Shown here: one piece after another, positions 1-5,095 of the stretch
Position numbering within the stretch: the first letter of the stretch is position 1
How the letters are laid out: the number at the start of each line of letters is the position of its first letter
Assembly: GCA_905204385.1 (NCBI GenBank)
Contig: CAJKZL010000272.1
Coordinates: forward strand, 1-5,095
Length of the DNA: 5,095 nt
Direction of reading: 5' to 3'
Origin: an uncultured Odoribacter sp.
GTDB lineage: Bacteria > Bacteroidota > Bacteroidia > Bacteroidales > Marinifilaceae
The notes under the pieces: model-generated
Databases searched by the model: none
Told to the model about the DNA's origin: nothing
What the model saw: the letters and a program-made list of their open reading frames with translations, nothing else
Made by a program: the position numbers and the translations under genes

Positions 1-390
1 TTCATCGGCGCCATAAATTCCTTTTTCCGATACGGCTTTCCCATCTTTCAACGTTATTTCGCCTCTTAACTCGTTATTCCGGTAAATGCTGATTTTGTTC
101 GTTTCATAGCGGAATTCCTTCTCCACCTCGTTTTCTCCTCTAAAAATTTTTAACAGCTTGCCCTCCGAGTCGTAACTAAAGAGGTAAGTCGTTTCACTTT
201 GACCTTCCTTCTCCACAATTTTGGAGACTTTTTTGGCCAGGACCGTAACTCCCGAACCTCCATTACCGGCTCCCTGTCCATTTCCCTGAGTATCGTCCTC
301 ATTGTCGTCGTCCGAACAAGCTGAAAAAGACAGCGTTAATCCTACTGCTGCCACCAGGCAGAACATCCATTTTAATAAAAAAGTTTTCAT
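1..390 (-). CDS. Putative surface lipoprotein, 3' end outside window
   Basis: Reading the minus strand from ATG at 390-388 gives 130 uninterrupted codons to the window edge, so the C-terminus is missing. The protein starts with a lipoprotein signal peptide: Lys at 2 and 7, a hydrophobic core, and a lipobox LSFSAC with lipid cysteine Cys25. SDDDNEDD follows immediately; such acidic stretches after the cysteine act as surface-export signals in Bacteroidota, so an outer-leaflet, possibly cell-surface, location is inferred. A Gly/Asn/Gln-rich linker spans about residues 34-47. The rest is strand-rich and has a YD-repeat-like look (YLFSYDSEGKLLKI, then EFRYETNKISIY), as in many uncharacterised Bacteroidales lipoproteins. 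I cannot name the family or a function. The gene lies 57 bp downstream of the outer-membrane barrel gene on the same strand, with no convincing promoter between, so it is probably second in that operon. No Shine-Dalgarno is visible. Confidence 0.85.
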   Translation of the reverse strand, partial: MKTFLLKWMFCLVAAVGLTLSFSACSDDDNEDDTQGNGQGAGNGGSGVTVLAKKVSKIVEKEGQSETTYLFSYDSEGKLLKIFRGENEVEKEFRYETNKISIYRNNELRGEITLKDGKAVSEKGIYGADE

Positions 391-392
391 TG

Positions 393-414
393 TTTAAAAG
401 TTTAAAATTTAAAA
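393..414. repeat. Three tandem TTTAAAA units in the lipoprotein leader
   Basis: The heptamer TTTAAAA occurs at 393-399, 401-407 and 408-414, directly in front of the lipoprotein start codon. On the minus-strand transcript it gives an unstructured A/U-rich leader. AT-rich leaders help translation initiation in Bacteroidota, where Shine-Dalgarno pairing is weak, so this may be the initiation region of the lipoprotein. Each unit can also be read as part of short palindromes (TTTAAA). The repeat is seen directly; its role is inferred, and low-complexity AT sequence can arise by chance. Confidence 0.5.
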
Positions 415-447
415 TCACTTATTAGATCATTATCATCTTTCTTATCG

Positions 448-1134
448 CTAAAACCGGAAACTCAGGTAAAACCGGACGCCGGAAACGGCAATTTTTACTT
501 TCTCATTGACAGTGTTTCCCGCTTCGTCTTCCTCTCTGTCATATTTATACTCGGTATTTCCCCAACGGCTCTCTATCCCCAAGGAAATTACCTTATAGGA
601 AACGGCTCCGCCTGCCACAAAGAACGAAGCATAATTGTAATAGAAATCATCAGAGTCATAATAACCGGAAAATGAAGGAGCATACCGGAAATAACCATTG
701 ATGTTCAATCCTTTCACGGGAGAAATGGTGATCGAAGGCCCTACGTGCATGGCTGCTTCCAGTTCATAAGCGTTATCCTTTTCAATTTCCGGATCGCCAT
801 TTACCTGATCATCCTCGTATTCTCTGGTATAAGTGGCAAAGTTCAGATCGAAGTGGGTCCAGTCGATACCGAATTTAATCAAACCGACGATCGGTTTTTT
901 ATGCAAATAATAAGTCCTGCCCCTGGTGATGGCGAAAGCATAGTCACTTTTCAGCGATTCACCCCAATCTTTTATCTTAAAAGTTTGGTTGCCATAGCAA
1001 AGATTGAAATACCTGGGTCGCACTCTCACGCTATTCTGAGCCCATGAAGCCTCCTGCCCTTCACTTGTTTCCTGAGCAGCCATACTTTGTAAGCCAAATA
1101 CCACTCCCAATAAACAAATCAAAATTTTTCTCAT
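448..1134 (-). CDS. Outer-membrane beta-barrel protein of unknown function
   Basis: This 228-residue protein starts at ATG 1134-1132 and ends at TAG 450-448. Residues 1 to about 20 form a Sec signal peptide (MRKILICLLGVVFG core, cleavage near SMAAQ). The mature part alternates polar and hydrophobic/aromatic residues in short strands, for example the stretch around KFGIDWTHFDLNFATY and the last strand GVRFYLSFRF. It ends in a terminal Phe, the classic outer-membrane barrel signature read by the BAM machinery. Acidic segments (EYEDDQVNGDPEIEKDN, YDSDDFYYN, YDREEDEAGN) look like loops between strands, most likely extracellular. The size suggests a small barrel of about 8 to 10 strands. No family-specific motif is recognised, so function (porin, structural, adhesin) is open. 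It is the first gene of a likely two-gene unit with the lipoprotein downstream. The reverse-strand frame at 745-1047 is a shadow. Confidence 0.85.
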   Translation of the reverse strand: MRKILICLLGVVFGLQSMAAQETSEGQEASWAQNSVRVRPRYFNLCYGNQTFKIKDWGESLKSDYAFAITRGRTYYLHKKPIVGLIKFGIDWTHFDLNFATYTREYEDDQVNGDPEIEKDNAYELEAAMHVGPSITISPVKGLNINGYFRYAPSFSGYYDSDDFYYNYASFFVAGGAVSYKVISLGIESRWGNTEYKYDREEDEAGNTVNEKVKIAVSGVRFYLSFRF

Positions 1135-1180
1135 ATCCTTTTATAAGTTTTCGGTTTATAAAAATTAAATCAAAGGATAT
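1133..1180. repeat. 9-bp inverted repeat overlapping the barrel-gene start
   Basis: ATATCCTTT at 1133-1141 and AAAGGATAT at 1172-1180 are perfect inverted copies separated by 30 bp. In the minus-strand direction the second arm runs into the ATG of the barrel gene (1134-1132) and includes its only purine-rich AAAGGA. If transcription starts upstream of 1180, the mRNA could fold so that the initiation region is paired. If the start site lies inside the loop, the first arm is only promoter DNA. The repeat is seen directly; any regulatory role is inferred. Confidence 0.4.
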
Positions 1181-1245
1181 AACCCCTATGCTTTAACAAA
1201 ATTAATCGTTCGTTTTTTTAGCCGGCGATTCCTCTGATGTTTTTA

Positions 1246-1275
1246 CAAAAATACTCAAATTTTAATTCCTTCAAA
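1246..1275 (-). promoter_or_regulatory. Candidate Bacteroidota promoter for the barrel/lipoprotein pair
   Basis: Read on the minus strand, TTTG (1275-1272) is followed after 18 nt by TATTTTTG (1253-1246), a full match to the Bacteroidota -7 box TAnnTTTG. The spacing is one base short of the usual 19-21. It would give a leader of roughly 100 nt. Two closer -7-like boxes compete: TAATTTTG (1204-1197, perfect but with no -33 box) and TATCCTTTG (1179-1171, one extra base). In AT-rich DNA such matches also occur by chance, so the choice between them is uncertain. Confidence 0.35.
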
Positions 1276-1382
1276 ACATTCTTAATCAATATTTATTACA
1301 GCAAAAGATTTTTCCCTTTTTCTTCTCAAAAGCATCCTGAATAAACGAACATTTTTATTGGAAAAACGCTAAAAAGTCACGA

Positions 1383-1399
1383 GAAATTTACAAAATTTC
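1383..1399. repeat. Small AT-rich hairpin in the intergenic region
   Basis: GAAATTT at 1383-1389 pairs with AAATTTC at 1393-1399 across a 3-nt ACA loop. With a two-base bulge the stem can be extended to ACG/CGT at its foot. It lies about 85 bp upstream of the topA -7 box. It is too AT-rich, and lacks the T-run, to be an intrinsic terminator. It might be a protein-binding palindrome, but nothing else supports that. Confidence 0.25.
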
Positions 1400-1460
1400 G
1401 TTGTTTAAAACCTTCTCCGATCCGGATTTCTACAAATTCCCAGCATTTTAAATATTCCTC

Positions 1461-1491
1461 TTTTTCTTTCTAAATTTTTTCCGTAGGTTTG
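1461..1491 (+). promoter_or_regulatory. Candidate topA promoter (TAnnTTTG box)
   Basis: TAGGTTTG at 1484-1491 matches the Bacteroidota -7 consensus TAnnTTTG exactly and is followed by CA, as is common in this phylum. At 19 nt upstream lies TTTT (1461-1464) inside a T-rich stretch, a one-mismatch version of the -33 TTTG. Transcription would start near 1498 and leave a leader of about 50 nt before ATG 1549. The placement directly ahead of topA on the right strand supports it; the -33 match is weak. Confidence 0.5.
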
Positions 1492-1548
1492 CAGCCTGAT
1501 TTTAATTTTAAATATCGGCATATAATATGTCTACTATTTTGAAAGTGT

Positions 1549-3888
1549 ATGATTGAGAATTTGGTGATAGTAGAGTCCCCGGCATAAGCAAAGACCATAG
1601 AGAAATTTTTAGGGAAAGGGTATACCGTTAAATCCAGTTTCGGCCATATCCGCGATCTGGAAAAGAAAGACCTGGGAATCGACATAGAAAATAATTTTCA
1701 GCCTAAATATGAAATATCCTCCGATAAAAAGGCCATAGTAAAAGAACTGAGAGCTTTAGCCAAAGAAGCCCAAACCGTATGGCTCGCATCCGATGAGGAC
1801 CGTGAAGGAGAAGCCATTGCCTGGCATTTGTATGAAGTTTTAAAGCTGAAGCCTGAAAATACAAAGCGGATTGTTTTCCATGAAATCACAAAAGACGCTA
1901 TTTTGCATGCCATACAAAATCCCCGGGATATCGACAGACATCTGGTGGATGCTCAGCAAGCCCGCAGGGTGCTGGACCGTCTGGTAGGCTTTGAAGTGTC
2001 GCCGGTTCTCTGGAAAAAGGTAAAACCCTCGCTCTCTGCCGGCCGGGTACAATCGGTGGCTGTAAAATTGATTGTAGAGCGCGAGCGCGAAATCAATGCT
2101 TTTAAAGAACAACAATACTACCGGGTTACCGGATCTTTCGAGACTTCTTCGCAAGCGCAATTAAAAGCAGAAGCCCAGGAAAGGTTTAGCAGTAAATCCG
2201 ATACGCTGGCCTATCTGGAAGCCTGCAAACAAGGTAGTTTCAGCGTTAAAAGCGTCGAGACAAAACCCACCGTGCGCAAGCCGGCCCCTCCTTTTACTAC
2301 TTCCACGTTGCAACAGGAGGCTTCCCGGAAACTGGGATTTTCAGTGTCGCAAACCATGTCGGTAGCCCAAAAGCTTTATGAACACGGATTCATCACCTAT
2401 ATGCGTACCGACTCCGTAAACCTTTCGGACCTGGCTATTCGCACTGCGAAAGCCGTGATTTGTCAAACCTTAGGAGAGAAATATTCCAAACCCCGAAATT
2501 TTGCGACCAAAACCAAAGGCGCACAGGAAGCTCACGAAGCCATCCGTCCGACCTATATGGACAAGAGCGAAATAGAGGGCGACCGGAATGAAAAGCAACT
2601 TTACGAGCTGATCTATAAAAGAACGCTGGCCTCACAAATGGCGGATGCCGAGCTCGAAAGGACAAATATCGTCATCGGGCTTTCGAACCATGAGATTCCT
2701 TTTTTAGCCACGGGAGAGGTCATCGTATTCGACGGTTTCCTGAAAGTTTACATGGAATCGCACGACGAGGAAGCAGACGAGGAACACAAAGACCTGCTCC
2801 CCGCCATCGGTAAAGGCGATCCTTTGAACCGCATCCTGATATCGGCACAAGAACAATATACCCAGCATCCTCCCCGCTACACGGAAGCCAGTCTGGTGAA
2901 AAAAATGGAAGCTTTGGGGATAGGACGTCCTTCCACCTATGCTCCTACGATCACGACCATTCAAAACCGGGGCTATATCATCAAAGAATCCCGGGAAGGA
3001 GTGGAAAGAAAAATCGAACAAATCGAGCTGAAAGGAAATGAAATAAAGTCCCGGACAACCCCCAAAATATTCGGAGCCGAAAAGAAAAAACTTTTCCCCT
3101 CGGACTTGGGAATGGTGGTCACTGACTTCTTATCGGAGCATTTCACCAACATCATGGATTACAATTTCACGGCCGAAGCAGAAGAATCTCTCGACCACAT
3201 TGCGGAGGGAGCCGTGCAATGGCAAAAAATGATCGGTGAATTTTACAGTCCGTTTCACGATACGGTCGAATCCACGCTGAAAAACTCCGAACGCAACAGT
3301 GGCCAGCGGATTCTGGGCACCGATCCCTCCAGTGGCGAAACGGTGAGTGTCCGCATCGGCCGGTTCGGACCTATGGCACAAATCGGAGAGGGTGAACAGG
3401 TACGCTATGCAGGCCTGCAGAAAGGCCAGCTCATGGAAACCATTACGCTGGAAGAAGCTTTGGCCCTGTTTAAATTTCCCCGCAAACTCGGAGAATACGA
3501 AGAGAAAGAAGTAAGCATCGGAATCGGCCGGTTCGGCCCCTACATTAAACACAATAACGCTTTTGTCTCTTTGAAAAAAGGCGAAGACGATCCGGGCACC
3601 ATAACCCTGGAAACGGCAATCGCCCGCATAGAAGAAAAAAGAGAAAGCGACCGGAATAAACTGATCAAAACGTTCGACAACGGTGTACAGATCCTGAACG
3701 GCCGGTTCGGGCCCTATATTACCTATGAAAAAGTCAATTACAAAATTCCCAAGACTTTAAAAGCCGAAGAACTGAGCCTGGAAAAATGTATGGAACTGAT
3801 TGCACAACAAGGTCCTAAGAAAAAAACGGTGAAAGGCAAAAAAACCACCACCGCCCCTAAAAAAGGGAAAGCTAAAAGCGACAAGTAA
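1549..3888 (+). CDS. topA: DNA topoisomerase I (type IA) with in-frame stop at codon 13
   Basis: TopA relaxes negative supercoils by cutting one strand through a 5'-phosphotyrosine link. The frame from ATG 1549 has 779 codons plus TAA 3886-3888, about the usual length for Bacteroidales TopA. In order: MIENLVIVESPA, an in-frame TAA at codon 13, AKTIEKFLG, SSFGHIRDL with His33, the TOPRIM acids Asp82, Asp84 and Glu86 in SDEDREGEA, SLSAGRVQS (161-169), the active-site Tyr284 in ITYMRTDS with Arg286, EAHEAIRP (327-334), and YTEASLV...GIGRPSTYA (444-465). The C-terminus has three GRFGP-containing repeats and a Lys-rich tail (755-779), with no CxxC zinc fingers. Start 1549 is fixed by the family N-terminus and by TGA at 1540-1542. 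A product restarted at TTG 1828 (codon 94) would lack Glu9, Lys13, His33 and the TOPRIM acids, so it should be inactive. The family assignment is near certain. Whether the gene is functional is open; if the stop is real, it is a pseudogene. Confidence 0.93.
1585..1587 (+). other. In-frame TAA replacing the conserved TopA Lys13 codon
   Basis: Reading from ATG 1549, codons 9-16 are Glu-Ser-Pro-Ala-stop-Ala-Lys-Thr. The family sequence here is ESPAKAKT, and the lysine (Lys13 in E. coli, same numbering here) is an active-site residue of the TOPRIM domain. The change from AAA to TAA is a single A-to-T transversion. The frame is unchanged on both sides. It is the only internal in-frame stop in about 1,490 codons read across the four genes of the window, and topA and the barrel gene end normally with TAA and TAG. 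This argues against a reassigned code. Confidence 0.95.
3358..3714 (+). repeat. Three GRFGP repeat cores in the TopA C-terminus
   Basis: Near-identical 15-bp segments beginning GGCCGGTTCGG lie at 3358-3372, 3526-3540 and 3700-3714, and each encodes Gly-Arg-Phe-Gly-Pro. They mark three consecutive C-terminal DNA-binding repeats of about 50-60 residues (roughly 588-640, 647-700 and 705-755), of the zinc-free kind found in many bacterial topoisomerases I. They are divergent protein repeats that keep one conserved core, not a recent DNA duplication. Confidence 0.75.
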
Positions 3889-3902
3889 ATCGGCCTACAG
3901 GC

Positions 3903-3944
3903 AAAGGGATGAAATGGATGACAAAGGGAGAATGAATAAAGGGA
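3903..3944. repeat. Short AAAGGGA direct repeats after topA
   Basis: AAAGGGA occurs at 3903-3909, 3923-3929 and 3938-3944. The last two extend to AAAGGGAGAA and are 15 bp apart. They sit in the 146-bp spacer between topA and the PpiD-like gene, just upstream of its candidate promoter. No intrinsic terminator (GC stem plus T-run) is visible here, so some readthrough from topA is possible. The role of the repeats is unknown, and chance is possible in such purine-rich sequence. Confidence 0.4.
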
Positions 3945-3951
3945 GAAATAA

Positions 3952-3983
3952 TTTGCACAACATCACACTTTTATCTATCTTCG
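3952..3983 (+). promoter_or_regulatory. Candidate promoter of the PpiD-like gene
   Basis: TTTG at 3952-3955 is followed after exactly 20 nt by TATCTTCG at 3976-3983. This matches the Bacteroidota TTTG / TAnnTTTG promoter with one mismatch (C for T) and ideal spacing. Transcription would start near 3990, with an A-rich leader of about 45 nt before ATG 4035. An overlapping alternative -7 box, TACCCTTG at 3984-3991, has no matching -33 element. This is the best two-box match in the window and suggests that the gene has its own promoter. Confidence 0.55.
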
Positions 3984-4034
3984 TACCCTTGAAAAAAAGA
4001 GCAAAACATAAAAAACATTAAATTTTTAATATAA

Positions 4035-5095
4035 ATGGCAACATTACAAACAATCAGAAATCGTGGCGGACTACTTGTTAGTATTGTGATCGGTCTGGCA
4101 TTAATCTCATTCATCGTAGGGGATGCTTTGTCTTCAGGAGCTAGCATATTCAACGGAAAGAAAAACCAGGTTGGAGAAATTGCAGGCGAAAGTATTTCGA
4201 TCATGGATTTCCAGAATATGGTCGGCAACAATGAAGAGATCGTCAAAATGATGAATGGCGTGAGTGCTTTGAACGAGGAACAACAGACTATGCTGAGGAA
4301 TAACACCTGGCAACAACTGGTGATGGAGAAACTGATGGAGACGGAGTATGAAGAACTCGGCCTGAATGTTAGCGGAGACGAATTATACGACATCTTATTA
4401 GGTGACAACATGAGTCCTGTGATCCGTCAATTTGCCGTAGATCCGAACACCGGGGTTGTAGACAAGGAACGCGCGAGACTGGTGATCAAACAATTTATCG
4501 ATGCTCCTGCCAACACTCCCCAGAAAGCTTTCTGGCTGAACATGGAAAAAGAAAGCGCCAACAACCGTAAGCTGATGAAATATAATGCATTGCTGGCAAA
4601 ATCCCTGTTTACGACAGATGAGCAGGCAAGAGAAAATGCTACAGAAAATGCTACGAAATCGGACATCAGTTACATTGTCAAAAACTACAGCACGATCGAC
4701 GATTCCACCGTTTCGGTCAGCAACTCCGAAATCAAAGATTATTATAACAAAAATCAAAAAAGATTTCAGCAGGAAGAGGCCAGAAAAATCGTTTATGTCA
4801 ATTTCGACATAGAAGCATCCGGCGATGATTATCTCGAAACCGAAAAAGCCGTTAGCGATTTGTTGAAAGAATTTGAAGAAACCAACGATCCTATCGATTT
4901 TGTAAACCTCTCGTCGGATCGGAAAGCCGATTACAGCTACTATAAAAAAGAAGAAATCACCAACGACAGTTTGGCCGAATTCCTTCTGAACAATCGTTCT
5001 GCTGTTTACGGACCTTATCTGGAAAACTATGACTACAAGATTACGCGCTTAGCTTCTGTGCGGATGCTGCCAGAATCAGTGCGTGCCAGCCATCT
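4035..5095 (+). CDS. PpiD/SurA-like periplasmic peptidyl-prolyl isomerase, 3' end outside window
   Basis: The frame opens at ATG 4035 and stays open for 353 complete codons to the window end. The N-terminus MATLQTIRNRGGLLVSIVIG... is typical of Bacteroidota PpiD/SurA-N proteins. A short basic cytoplasmic tip (Arg8, Arg10) is followed by one membrane helix (about residues 12-28) and the GDALSS segment leading into the periplasm. Next comes a helical SurA-N-type chaperone domain (VGEIAGESISIMDFQNMV, EEQQTMLRNNTWQQLVMEKLM, then the GDELYDILLGDNMSPVIRQF region). The last visible residues, SVRASH, match the usual first strand of a parvulin rotamase domain (RASHIL), so the PPIase part begins at the edge. 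Proteins of this type are inner-membrane-anchored folding helpers for secreted and outer-membrane proteins. The leader is AT-rich with no clear Shine-Dalgarno. The symbol ppiD is plausible but not assigned because most of the catalytic half is missing. Confidence 0.88.
   Translation, partial: MATLQTIRNRGGLLVSIVIGLALISFIVGDALSSGASIFNGKKNQVGEIAGESISIMDFQNMVGNNEEIVKMMNGVSALNEEQQTMLRNNTWQQLVMEKLMETEYEELGLNVSGDELYDILLGDNMSPVIRQFAVDPNTGVVDKERARLVIKQFIDAPANTPQKAFWLNMEKESANNRKLMKYNALLAKSLFTTDEQARENATENATKSDISYIVKNYSTIDDSTVSVSNSEIKDYYNKNQKRFQQEEARKIVYVNFDIEASGDDYLETEKAVSDLLKEFEETNDPIDFVNLSSDRKADYSYYKKEEITNDSLAEFLLNNRSAVYGPYLENYDYKITRLASVRMLPESVRASH
4631..4654 (+). repeat. Perfect 12-bp tandem duplication in the PpiD-like gene
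   Basis: AGAAAATGCTAC occurs twice back to back, at 4631-4642 and 4643-4654. It keeps the frame and encodes Glu-Asn-Ala-Thr twice (residues 200-207), within a segment between the helical N-terminal region and the next domain. It looks like a replication-slippage duplication that adds four residues in a tolerant linker or helix. Confidence 0.7.

Larger units (their letters stand above)
1135..1548. other. AT-rich divergent intergenic region, no gene seen
   Basis: This 414-bp stretch separates the minus-strand envelope genes from plus-strand topA. It is strongly AT-rich and holds no convincing gene, tRNA or GC-rich structured RNA. It contains candidate promoters facing both ways (minus near 1246-1275, plus near 1461-1491), the inverted repeat reaching the barrel-gene start, a small AT hairpin at 1383-1399, and the 8-bp palindrome ATCCGGAT at 1420-1427. 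The roughly 180 bp between the two promoter candidates have no assigned role. The topA-proximal end is well bounded: a TGA at 1540-1542, in frame with ATG 1549, shows that topA cannot start further upstream. Confidence 0.7.

Noticed and set aside
1237..1344. 35-codon open frame beginning ATG 1237 in the intergenic region
   Set aside because: Its Phe/Lys/Asn/Ser-rich translation follows from AT-rich DNA. There is no recognisable motif, and it overlaps the candidate minus-strand promoter.
1208..1350. 8-bp inverted repeat GTTCGTTT (1208-1215) / AAACGAAC (1343-1350)
   Set aside because: The arms are short and 127 bp apart in AT-rich DNA. There is no flanking duplication or transposase, so it is not evidence of a mobile element.
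2435..3552. Minus-strand open frames opposite topA
   Set aside because: They are shadows of a strongly conserved topoisomerase frame.
1828..3888. TopA as a genuine 686-residue protein starting at TTG 1828
   Set aside because: Clear TopA sequence continues upstream in the same frame to ATG 1549, interrupted only by one TAA. A start at 1828 removes the TOPRIM catalytic residues, so it is an artefact of the stop rather than a natural start.
3889..3915. Possible topA terminator at GCCTACAGGC
   Set aside because: The stem is only 3-4 bp and no T-run follows, so it does not meet the requirements of an intrinsic terminator.
3971..4757. Minus-strand open frames opposite the PpiD-like gene
   Set aside because: They lie antisense to a well-supported membrane-anchored folding factor, and their translations look like antisense coding sequence with no family signal.

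Overview
The window looks like a stretch of a Bacteroidota (probably Bacteroidales) chromosome. The evidence is a lipoprotein with an acidic stretch right after its lipid cysteine, promoter-like TAnnTTTG boxes instead of the E. coli type, AT-rich leaders without a clear Shine-Dalgarno, and TopA and PpiD/SurA-like proteins of the Bacteroidales type. The family within that order is not determined.

Layout. Positions 1-1134 hold two minus-strand envelope genes: a small outer-membrane beta-barrel protein (448-1134) followed 57 bp downstream by a lipoprotein whose 3' end lies outside the window (390 down to 1). They are probably co-transcribed, and neither has a function I can name. A 414-bp AT-rich divergent spacer (1135-1548) separates them from the plus-strand genes and carries candidate promoters in both directions. 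Then come topA, DNA topoisomerase I (1549-3888), a 146-bp spacer with a good candidate promoter (3952-3983), and the first 353 codons of a membrane-anchored PpiD/SurA-like periplasmic folding factor (4035 to the window end).

The main observation is in topA. The reading frame is complete and family-typical from ATG 1549 to TAA 3886-3888, except for an in-frame TAA at 1585-1587. This is codon 13, which in this family encodes the conserved active-site lysine of the VESPAKAK motif (Lys13 in E. coli). One base change, AAA to TAA, explains it. Every other catalytic residue I looked for is present. No ATG, GTG or TTG lies in frame between the stop and TTG 1828, so any conventional restart loses the catalytic TOPRIM acids. 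It is either a sequence error, a true inactivating mutation in a normally important gene, or a suppressed stop.

I did not find a new multi-gene system, a mobile element, a CRISPR array or an RNA gene. The other findings are small: short repeats, a start-codon-overlapping inverted repeat, candidate glycosylation sites and the uncharacterised barrel/lipoprotein pair.
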